From Chara braunii (taxonomy: Eukaryota; Streptophyta; Charophyceae; Charales; Characeae), in assembly GCA_003427395.1 (NCBI GenBank), contig BFEA01000270.1, positions 1,451,341-1,475,625 on the forward strand: a stretch of 24,285 nucleotides of DNA, in the 5' to 3' direction. The translations under genes were made by a program, and so were the position numbers. This document shows, in pieces, positions 9,122-17,589 of the stretch (position 1 is its first letter; every line of letters starts with the position of its first letter). The notes below the pieces were generated by a model. The model did no database searches, was not told the DNA's origin, and was given only the letters and a program-made list of their open reading frames with translations.

Positions 9122-9884
9122 CAGAGTTGCCAGGCCGAACGTACGGAGGCCCCTAAGCTGACCCCCGAACGTTCCGGCGTTCGGGTCTTGAAGGGGTTCG
9201 ACCCCGCAAAAAATTATTTTGGTACTTAAAAATTATGATTTTTTTCTGATTTGTTTTTTGTGTGTTCTCTGTTATGTAAGCTACATGTCTATCAATCTTG
9301 AAGTCATTCTATGGAGCCAAACAATAATGAAAAATTGGCAAAGATGGTGGTGTCAAAACTTCCTTTCCCACTTAATAATTTGTTTTTTTTTTCTTTTCAC
9401 TTTTTGTTTTCCCTTTATTTCGGGGCGTGAAAAAACTTATTATTTTTTCAAACTTTATTTGTAGGTTCTCTATTACGTAAGATACATATGTATAAAATTT
9501 CATGGCATTTGACAAAGCCAAAAAAAAATGAAAAATCGCCAAATATGGCGGTGTCAAAAACTTGCTCGCCAACGCAATAATTTCATTCTCGTTTTATTTT
9601 TTCTTATTTTCGTTAATATTATTTATTTTTCGTATTTGATTTTTATTGCAAATTTGGTAAGGAATTTGGATATACTGTTGAGGCAAAAGTTGTTAAGTTT
9701 ATTCTTCTGCATGACATATTATTTATTCAGAGTTTTTGGATTTTGTTTTTTTTTTTGTTTTATTTTTTTTGTTTTTTTTTTGGTTTCGCGTTCAGCCGAA
9801 CGTCCGAACGCGTCGAGAGGGGGTCCCAAACGTTCGGGCGTTCGGGTTCGGGTGTTCGGCCCGTCCCGAATGCCGGCAACCCTG
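9122..9884. mobile_element. Non-autonomous hAT-like transposon, 763 bp, exact 8-bp TSD
   Basis: The ends are inverted: CAGAGTTGCCAGGC at 9122-9135 and, reading inward from 9884, CAGGGTTGCCGGC. Both are flanked by the same 8 bases, GATATATA (9114-9121 and 9885-9892). CAGRGTTGCC ends plus an 8-bp duplication are hallmarks of the hAT superfamily. Subterminal regions are dense in CGAACG/CGTTCG motifs (9130-9200 and 9790-9875), as expected of transposase-binding sites. The inside is AT-rich and encodes no transposase, so it must have been moved by a helper element. The matching place in unit C (about 15915-15930) has no insertion, which independently confirms it. An internal duplication is listed separately. 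Confidence 0.93.
9240..9600. repeat. 201-bp internal duplication inside the hAT-like element
   Basis: Two diverged copies start at ttctctgttatgtaagctac (9265) and ttctctattacgtaagatac (9466). Both carry aatgaaaaatyggcaaa..tggtggtgtcaaaa and end with aataattt. The period is 201 bp. Confidence 0.8.
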
Positions 9885-10583
9885 GATATATACATATATA
9901 AAGGGTTAGAAATACGAGACGGTCAATTCTCACAATCACATTAGGACTCTCTTCAACCGTATATATATGATCACAGACAATTAAATCCAGAGTCCTAACC
10001 ACAAACATACCTGCAATCTCATCAAAGGTTCAACCAAAAATCAAAGCACTACACGCGGTCAATTTAAACCACTCTTTGTGCTCAGACCCCACGCTTTAGT
10101 CATACAAACCCCAACCTTTGTTCAAATGTCCATAATAAAGTACTCAGTATCTTTGTTGAATGGTCATTCAATAAAGTCCGGGTGAAAACCAAACGAAACA
10201 ATTCAAACCACAGGGGCTAAAGCCTTAGCTTGAGTAGCGAGAGTAAATTGAAGTTGAATCGTAAACCGACGAATCGGTAACCGGTCTGTTATCAGTGATA
10301 ACAAAGGATGATCCCCGTAAGATCAAGCTGAATCTAGTCCACATTCTGAATTGAAACGTTCAACAAGGACCTGTAACACATGACAGGTCAATTCCCAGAC
10401 TAAGTTTATAAGTATATAGAGAATAACCTCCATATAATGTCACACTCGAATTTTCTCATAGTTAGATATAAATCTACATTCATGCAAGTGTCTAAGGAAA
10501 ATAAGATTTTTGGCATAATCTCCCCTATAAAGGGTGGATCGACAATTTTTTTCTCATCAGAATATATTCTAACTCCTCTAAAC

Positions 10584-10937
10584 CTGCGTAGCACCGTGTT
10601 CGCGTTCGAAGAGGAACGCAAACATGTTCGCCCGAACGCAAACAAGTGTCCAAAACCATCCGAATGCAAACATAAAAAATATTGGAAAAAAAAAAACAAA
10701 ACGTTTTCAGAAAAATCTGAAAACAATATATGTTACGTAAACTATTAACACAAGTCACTTTTGCCTTGGAGTCATGTTCAAATTCATAGCCAGTCATGAG
10801 TTAAAAATTAAAAACTAATTTTTGTTTTTTTTTTTACGAAAAAAATACGTTCGCCCGAACATGTTCGCGAGCTGTTCGTGTTCGAACACGTTCGCGCCAA
10901 CGTGAATGGGCGCGAACACATTCGCCGTACTACGCAG
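10584..10937. mobile_element. Second hAT-like MITE, 354 bp, exact 8-bp TSD
   Basis: CTGCGTAG at 10584-10591 is the inverse of CTACGCAG at 10930-10937, and the element is flanked by CTCTAAAC on both sides (10576-10583 and 10938-10945). It sits precisely at the S1/S2 boundary of unit B; unit C reads straight through the equivalent place (..cctgtaaactaagaaaattt, near 16600). The subterminal parts are packed with gttcg/cgaac motifs (10598-10650 and 10850-10925). There is no coding capacity. An 8-bp duplication fits hAT, though the CTGCG terminus differs from the CAGRG of the neighbouring element, so superfamily assignment is less certain. Confidence 0.85.
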
Positions 10938-10945
10938 CTCTAAAC

Positions 10946-11550
10946 TAAAAAAAAATCAACAGCGCTTCCCGTATGAAAAGTATCTTTCCATGATTTGTAT
11001 TCACTCGAATATGAAAACTGAAATAATCTTTAACTCTAGAAAATCAAAATTTTATCTAACTCCCTAAATTCGTAAAAATTTGGGCAGCATCTCCTTTAGA
11101 GAAGTAGACTTACCAAATTTATACTAAGTTAGATAATAACTTAAATTAAAACTTAAGCTCTGTCAAGACAAAATTTAACTAACTCCTTACATTTGTAGAA
11201 ATTTCAGAAACGCTTCCCGTATAAAAGTAGTTTTCCATTATATAAAGCTAAGTACTGAATCTGACACTGATCTTGACTTTCCAAAGTCAAATTTTGTATA
11301 CTCCCTTAATTAGCAAAAATCCGTGCAACACTTCCTGTTGAAAAAAATATTTGTCATATTTTTACTAAGCCTGATATAAAACTTGGACAAAAAATTAAAC
11401 TTTGAAAGCCAGATTTGACTAACTCCTTGGTTTTGTAAAAATTTCGACAGCGCTTCCCGTAGAGAAAGTAACATCTTAAAATTTATACAAATCCAAGTGT
11501 AACAAATGATCCAAAAAAAATGACAAAATTGACCTAAGTAAAAAAAAGTT
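10946..11550 (+). repeat. S2 array of about 124-bp monomers, copy B
   Basis: Five monomers begin near 10956, 11081, 11205, 11321 and 11444, alternating the ..agcgcttcccgta and ..gcaacactcc types as in copy A. The array starts directly at the target duplication of the second hAT-like insertion. Confidence 0.85.
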
Positions 11551-11593
11551 AGCTTAGAAAATGTAGGAATTGAATTGACTCCTATAGCTCTAA

Positions 11594-11601
11594 CACGTGG
11601 C
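11594..11601 (+). promoter_or_regulatory. Conserved CACGTGGC block, copy B
   Basis: Same CACGTGGCGAGCATCTAAA block and same relative position as in copies A and C. Confidence 0.4.
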
Positions 11602-11685
11602 GAGCATCTAAAACAAATACCTATCAAATTGAAACTCAGACTAAGTAAGACTCTCACTCAGTCACATGCAAGTCAAAACCACAAT

Positions 11686-11701
11686 GGTAAGTACTCTCAC
11701 C
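11686..11701 (+). other. Conserved GGTAAGTACTCTCACC motif, copy B
   Basis: Identical to copies A and C, and lies just before the S3 array. It resembles a splice donor. Confidence 0.4.
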
Positions 11702-11764
11702 CAATTCTTGTCAAGAATAGTTCATAATCTTCCAATGATTATCCCTTATACGTAACTTACATAA

Positions 11765-12550
11765 GGCGTAAAGCTAGACCATTCAACTTAGAAATAATGT
11801 CTAGCTCAACCATTGAACATACACAAACACAGGGCACTACTACTTTTCTCTTTTTGGGCACGTGAGTAGGTCATTCAACTTATAAACAATTCCTAGTCGC
11901 CCTCAACTGTTTAAAATAGCCATGTTATATACAACTTCTTGCTCTTAGTCTTTTAAGGTAGCATAAGACTGAACCATTCAACTTAGAAACAAAGTTCAAC
12001 CTGCCTCTTTTTACCACCAATTTATTCTTAATTGATGCTATCTTCATTTGTGATAAGCTATAGTCAGACCATTCAACTTAGAAACAATGTCTGACTATCC
12101 TGTTCATAAATAAAATAATAATTGAGTATGAACAAAATTTATACCTTGGTTGCAGCATGTGCGTTGCTTGAGACCAAACCGTTCAAGTTAGAAACAATGT
12201 TTGATCCTTCGCCTGATTCACTCAGAATAAAAAAGAAGAAGTTTGAGTCATCCAATTTAGGAACAAAGTTCAAACTTCCTCTTTCAGAAACAATAAAGAA
12301 ACATAAGGAGACTATGTTATTCACTTAGAAACAATGTCCAGTCCCACTCAGAAAACCCCAAAATAAATCAAGTCGACCAACCCATTCAACTTAGAAATCA
12401 TGCTTGGTTCTTGACAAAGCAAGCACAGACAACCCTCGCAAGTCAGAGCAACCAGGTCATCCAACTTAGGAACAAAGTCTGGTCCTCCAGACAGTCAAAA
12501 TAAAATATAGCACTGAGTCATTCAACTTAGAAACAATGCCCAACCTTTAG
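11765..12550 (+). repeat. S3 array of two-tier hairpins with AACTTA loop, copy B
   Basis: About ten hairpins. Perfect outer stems: AGCTAGAC 11772-11779 with GTCTAGCT 11799-11806; ATAGTCAGAC 12060-12069 with GTCTGACTAT 12089-12098; GAAGTTTGA 12238-12246 with TCAAACTTC 12270-12278; TGAAC 11970-11974 with GTTCA 11994-11998; ACCAG 12451-12455 with CTGGT 12479-12483. One near-perfect stem is GACCAAAC 12172-12179 with GTTTGATC 12199-12206. The inner stem in this copy is mostly TTC-AACTTA-GAA (for example 11782-11793), and TCC..GGA in two hairpins (12251-12262 and 12460-12471). Compared with copy A (CCA/TGG), both arms have switched together. Confidence 0.88.
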
Positions 12551-12729
12551 TTGACCCAGACAATTCGAAGAAAAACCACCTTCCTCCCGCCTTCCCCCAA
12601 TGCACAATGAGGAAACTGAGATTACACATGCATTCCTTTACTTAACTCTGATTTATGTCCAATGGGATGCATGAAGTATACTCTGTCAAGCATAGAAAGA
12701 TGTATAGGTAAGGGTTTTAACTGGGTTTA

Positions 12730-13170
12730 TAGAAGGAGATGAGGATTACCTTTTGGTTCCCTGCCTCCAGAGCCTCGCCTAGGCTCCAGCAGAGCTCCCA
12801 CAATCGGTGGGGCAACCTCGCATAGAGGCATTGACACAAATTACGGGTGGTTGTGTCACCAGCAGTCACGAAGTGAAGTGAGAGAAAGTGGTTAATGAAG
12901 ATTTGAAGAGTCATTTGCAATCCCGCCTGCCACCTTCCTCTCTAAGCCAATAGACTAGACTTAGAGTAAGAAGGACAAAAGTAGAAAGGTTTGAGTCTCT
13001 TAGATCCAAGGGTGGTGCACTCAGACTCGCGTGAGAGGACCTTAATCCCTTGATGCGGCTGAGGGTTCCTCAATGACGGCCTGAATGCGCACAACAACCT
13101 GGTCAACTAAAGTTAAACCTTCAGTTGTTGACTCTCTAAGGACCTCCCAACTCACAATAAAGACCCCTTT
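12730..13170 (+). repeat. S4 conserved block, copy B
   Basis: Homologous to 5140-5510 and 18695-19060. The stem that is GAACTC/GAGTTC in A is GAGCCT 12770-12775 with AGGCTC 12781-12786 here, again with a five-base loop, so both arms changed. A stretch of about 100 bp (12805-12915) is not shared with the other copies; a 67-codon open frame across it looks fortuitous. Confidence 0.75.
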
Positions 13171-14640
13171 CAAAGAACTCAGCCACTCTGTCGGGCCCGC
13201 GACCCGAAATACACTGACCATAGCTCAAGACATGGGTTGTGAGTCAATATGTTGTTCCTTCCTCACACCGTAGTGGAACAACAGTGTGACCCAACTAGCC
13301 ATGCATTAGGCAGTCTGCATGCATCTGGTTATGCAACTCTCACTAAGCCCCGACAAGTATCAAACCCACAGTTGGACTCACGCTACTTCAATCTGCAAGA
13401 TGAGCAGCACACCGGTTAACAGGTAAATACACTACTTCAATCCGCAAGATGAGCAACACACCGGTTAACAGTTAAGTTTTCACCCCGTAGCTGGTCTCCT
13501 CGCTACCCTGACTGATGGGATAGGCGGCACGCTGGTCAACAGGTAAGCCTGTAACCTCACCTCTCGTTCCTTGCTACTCTGTGCAGAAGAATGGGTACCG
13601 CACCGACTGAAGCAACAACGACCTAACTGATTGCTGCCCCGCCTGCACCTACAGCAACTTGCTCAACCACGATGGTATACCTCCGTGTGGCGGGCGCCAA
13701 GCTCGCCTGCGTACACGAGGCCAATGGGGATTGAGCCCAATACCTCCAGAATGTCACTTGAGTGTCTTACCAAACTGGATTCGAACTCACGCTGCAATTC
13801 GACGACTTCATGTATGCTTCAATCGAGCAGTCTGCCGATGTGCAAAATAAGGAGAGATCTTTCGCTGAACTATGAAAATATGTGATGCCTTCTGGCCATG
13901 CGCGCACATAGAAGGAGAGTGACCACATCTACCGATAGGACGAGCTAAATCGAAATGAACTTTCAGCTAAAATATGGAAGGACTCACCCCTTTTTCAACA
14001 ATCATCCCTCTCACGGGCTCACACAATTGCGTCCGCCAAATGTAGATATCGAAACCATGTCTCTCGTAAAATCGTGCAAGTAAACATCTTCTCCTCTTAC
14101 GTTCATCTTCACCCATGCAACTCCATCCATTATCGTTCCTTCTCCTTCATCCTTCACATCCTCTACCGCATTTCTCCCTCTATTGACCCTCAATGCACCT
14201 AGCCCACACCTTGACCCGGTACATGCACTACAATTGCATATATAGCGATCACAAGGGTGACCGGGAACATCGAAGAGACGATGAATTAAGAGGACGGGCA
14301 TTGTAGTGATGAGCACTCTGACTGCAACGAGCATCATTAGCGGACACAAGGGCGGCGAAGGGTTGGAATGGCGAATAGCACAGCGACCGGCGACCGCTAG
14401 CCCGATCTGGCTCTGCCCCGACAGTATAAAGTAGAATGAATCTTCCGCTAGAACATGGAAACATACCCTGCTACTCTAAAATCACCCCTATCGTGCGCTA
14501 AGCGTTCGAGAGAGAGTACTTACATCGGTACGATGAGCAAACTCTAAAATTAATCTTCTGCTAAAAAGCGAAAATATTCATTTGGTACTACGAAGCCGTT
14601 CTCCCTCCCCACGGGCAACTTCCGTTAGTTAGGCCGCAAG
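13171..14640 (+). repeat. S5 degenerate tandem modules, copy B
   Basis: No gene was recognised. Repeated phrases are ..ggttaacaggtaa.c (13415-13425, 13465-13475 and 13540-13550), ccgatagga.gagc and a 25-30-base phrase close to aaatgaatctttcgctagaa then atatggaaa. The last appears at 13850-13880, 13950-13980, 14435-14462 and 14545-14570. Related copies occur at 6398-6435, 19780-19810 and 20035-20065. Confidence 0.6.
13383..13480 (+). repeat. 49-bp tandem duplication within S5
   Basis: ctacttcaatctgcaagatg at 13383 recurs at 13432 with few changes, both copies ending in acaccggttaacag. Confidence 0.9.
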
Positions 14641-15400
14641 ATCCATTCGTTTTCTCACCGAACCGAGTTCACCATTGGATGCAAAATGCTTGAAAACCGC
14701 AAATTTTTCTCTTCCCTCGCTCAAATCTATTTACAACCGAGCAAGATATGTTTGTCCCCCTCTTCTTCTTTCCTCCTTTCGCCATATCTCTGCGCTACAC
14801 ATTTTTTATCTAGTAACTCTTATTCTACTAAGCCTTTAGCAAAACTAACCTCGCCATTCGATTCATACTACGTCAAAACCCTTATCTCACATCTTAGTTC
14901 ACCCGATTCCACCAGGAATCGAACAAGCTATGAGATTTGTCGTCCTCTATAGCTGGTTCCGCTAGCTCTTCGCACAGTAAGTTTTTTTACTAACACTTAT
15001 TTACTATCTAGCGCTAAAACTAACGTCACTATTGAAATCACCCTACACAAAAAACTCTATTTAACATCGTTTTTCCGGCCAAATCCGCTTAGAAACGGAC
15101 GAGGAGTGATTTATCCCCTCGACCATGTTCGTGTTTGCCACACCTTCATCACCATTCCGATCTTTGAAAGCATCAGGTCGAAATCCCGACCGGGTCCATA
15201 CAACTTTGGCACACGAGGGCGGGCAGGTAAGATTGTCTTCTCTCCCGATACCTCCTTTCTCTTCTCTCTATATCGCTGTCGAGCGCATCGGTCCGACACC
15301 GCACGGGGCAGCGCGGGACCCTCCCAGTCGCGTCACGCAGGAGTTGGTCTAAATCCTCGTCGCAGATATATACATGGAGCTTCCGCAAGCCGCACCGGTC
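14640..15400 (+). repeat. S6 pyrimidine-rich segment of copy B
   Basis: C/T-rich phrases (cttcttctttcctcc, ctagtaactcttattctacta) resemble 6600-7200 of copy A. GTAAGT-like motifs occur near 14978 and 15226. No coding region was supported: the 104- and 75-codon frames here overlap each other in different frames and have no family features. Confidence 0.45.
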
Positions 15401-15707
15401 GTGGCCATGGGTGGTTTTGAAAAAAAATGCTCATGGGTAGGTATGGCCAGTTATATGTTGAAGAGGTTCAGGTAGGGTAGGTCTGGGTACATTTTTTTCT
15501 TCTTGGCAGGTGGAGACAGGTAAAGGTTCGGCAGGCCAGGTATACAGTGAGTATGGGTGGTTGGTTCTCAAAGAGGGTGTGGTTAGGTCAAATACAGGTA
15601 TTCCTCAAAATCCCAGTTGCGAACTCTGATAGTCGTGCAACCGCCGCGAGACCTCCGGCCTTTGGTCTGAGCGTCTCGGTAGGCAAGGCAAATAGGCTCT
15701 GCACGGG
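15400..15707. other. Unassigned GGTAGG/CAGGT-rich linker
   Basis: G/T-rich with repeated caggta and ggtagg words (ggcaggtggagacaggtaaa near 15508-15527). No terminal repeats or reading frame were recognised. It separates S6 of copy B from unit C. Confidence 0.4.
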
Positions 15708-15799
15708 GGCAGATTCCTTCCCTGCAGAGTCTAGGGCTTGAGATGTCCTGGACAAGGACCTTGAATCCCGGCCCAGGACCAACGTTCGACTATAAAAAT

Positions 15800-16600
15800 C
15801 TATAAAAAGCAAAGGATAATAAGGGATCTCCCTTTCCTCTCAAACACATAATCTGTTTAACCCTTGCGCACGATCACAGTAAGTCGCGCGCATACCCAAG
15901 GCACAAATAAATATATACATAAGGTTTATTTATATAAGACGATCACTTCTCACAGCCACAGTGAGACTCCTCTCAGCCATATATGTATATAATCGTAGAC
16001 AGTCACATCTAGAGTCCGAACCACAAACATACCTGCAATCACATCAAAAATCCACAAAAGTCCACGCACTACACGGGGCCAACTTCAACCATTCTCTGTG
16101 CTCATACCCCTTGCTTTAGCCATACAAAACTCACTTTTGTGCAACTCCCCAAAATAAATACTCTGTACTTTTGTTAAATGACCATTCAATAAAGTCCGGG
16201 TGAAAATACAATGAAACAATTCAAACCGCAGGGCTAAAGCCTTTAGGTTGAGTGACAAGAGTGGATTGGAGTTGAGTCGCAAACCGACGAATCAGCAACC
16301 GACTTGTTATAAGTGATAACAGAAAGATGATCCTCAAGGGATCAAGCTGAATCTAGTCCTGAACTTGAATCAAACGATCAAGAAGACTTGTAACACATGA
16401 CAGGTCAATGCCCCAGTCTAAACCTATAAGTCCACGGAGAATAATCTCCATATCATGATCTTACCCAAATCATCCTAGTTAACTATATCTAAGCCTACCT
16501 CTAAGCAAGTGTCCAAGGAAAGGTAGACTCATGGCAAAATCTCCCCTATTCAGAATGGACTACCAGAATCATCACCTGTCAAAATATAATCTATCTCCTG
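15800..16600 (+). repeat. S1 leader of copy C
   Basis: Uninterrupted counterpart of 8990-10583. Hairpins at matching places: GTTAT 16306-16310 with ATAAC 16316-16320; GACTTGT 16385-16391 with ACAGGTC 16400-16406 (one T-G pair, against C-G in copy B); GATCC-TCAA-GGATC near 16330; and GGAGA-ATAA-TCTCC (16436-16449). Confidence 0.75.
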
Positions 16601-17370
16601 TAAACTAAGAAAATTTCGGCAGCGCTTCTCGTAGGAAAAGTGTCTTTTTCAGAATTTATATAAGTTCAAATATGAAAGCAAAAATAATATTTAGCTCTGG
16701 AAAGTCAAATTTTGTCTAACTCCCTAAATTAGTAAAAATTTGGGCAACACTCCCTTTATAAAGGGAGACTTCCCAGATTTATACTAAGTCAGATATGAAC
16801 TCAAAAGACAACTTGAGTTCCACTTAGACAAGATTTAGCTAACTCCTTAGTTTTGCAGAAATTTTGGCTGCACTCCCTTTAAAAAAGTATTTTTTCAAAA
16901 TTTATACAAAGCTAAGTCCAGAATTTGAGAATACCTTTGACTTCTCAAGATCCAATTTTGTCTAACTCCCTGAATTAGCAAAAATTTGGACATCACTCCC
17001 TTTAGAAAGACAGACTTTCCAGATTTTTACTAAGTCATATATAAAGAAAAGACAAGTTGAACTCTGGTCCAGAATTTGAGAATAACTTTGACTTCTCAAG
17101 GTCCAATTTTGTCTAACTCTCTGAATTAGCAAAAATTTGGATAACACTCCCTTTAGAAAGGGAGACTTTCCAAATTTTTACTAAGTCTGATATAAATAAA
17201 AGACAAGTTGAACTCTGACAAGTCAAAAGTTGACTAACTCCTTGGATTTGTAGAAATTCCGGCAGCGCTTCCCGTAGAGAAAGTAGCTTGCCAAGATTTA
17301 TACAAAGCCAAGTATAAGAAAAAATCCCAGAAAACGCAAGAATTGATCTAGGTAAAAAAACGTTACTACA
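16600..17370 (+). repeat. S2 array, copy C, six monomers
   Basis: Monomers begin near 16616, 16741, 16864, 16988, 17138 and 17250. The copy has one monomer more than A or B: cagaatttgagaata..cttctcaag.tccaattttgtctaactc occurs twice (16919 and 17070), which points to a local duplication. Two monomers carry perfect inverted repeats: CTCCCTTTATAAAGGGAG (16750-16767) and CTCCCTTT-AG-AAAGGGAG (17147-17164). Confidence 0.85.
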
Positions 17371-17408
17371 GAAAATGCAAAAATTGAAGCTAACTCTTAT
17401 CGCTCTAG

Positions 17409-17416
17409 CACGTGGC
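17409..17416 (+). promoter_or_regulatory. Conserved CACGTGGC block, copy C
   Basis: CACGTGGCGAGCAACTAAA, as in copies A and B, at the same position relative to S2 and S3. Confidence 0.4.
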
Positions 17417-17499
17417 GAGCAACTAAAGCAACTACCTATCAAACTGAAACTCAGACCAAGTAGTAACCTCATTCAGCCACATGCAAGCCAAACCACAAA

Positions 17500-17515
17500 G
17501 GTAAGTACTCTCACC
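17500..17515 (+). other. Conserved GGTAAGTACTCTCACC motif, copy C
   Basis: Identical to the motif at 4073 and 11686, upstream of S3. Confidence 0.4.
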
Positions 17516-17589
17516 AGCCCAAGTTCATCTGATCAAACAATAGTTTATAGTCTTTCAGTGATATAACCCTTTATACCCAGCTTACATAA

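Larger units (their letters stand above)
8990..10583 (+). repeat. S1 leader of copy B
   Basis: Apart from the insertion at 9122-9884, this aligns end to end with 15800-16600. Shared phrases include ggatctccc.tttctctcaaacaca, acaaacatacctgcaatc, cattcaataaagtccggg and gatcaagctgaatctagtcc. Short hairpins are frequent: GTTATCA-G-TGATAAC (10288-10302, perfect), GACCTGT 10368-10374 with ACAGGTC 10383-10389, and TTGAATG-GT-CATTCAA near 10157. CATTCAATAAAG contains a polyadenylation-like AATAAA in both copies, which is weak evidence taken alone. Confidence 0.75.
8868..15700 (+). repeat. Large non-coding unit, copy B, with two hAT-like insertions
   Basis: This is the most complete copy: S1 8990-10583 (interrupted by an insertion), S2 10946-11550, S3 11765-12550, S4 12730-13170, S5 13171-14640 and S6 14640-15400. 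The left border is placed where acagattcc..cctgga..ccagg at 8864-8925 first matches 15708-15778. Relative to A and C it has about 100 extra or replaced bases near 12805-12915. No intact gene is present. Confidence 0.75.

Noticed and set aside
9190-9206. tRNA gene suggested by a B-box-like ggttcgacccc
   Set aside because: There is no A box or cloverleaf, and it lies in the CGAACG-rich end of the hAT-like element.
13770-13800. Minus-strand tRNA B-box-like gttcgaatcc
   Set aside because: The T stem does not pair and no A box or acceptor stem is present. A similar word at 14905-14915 fails in the same way.
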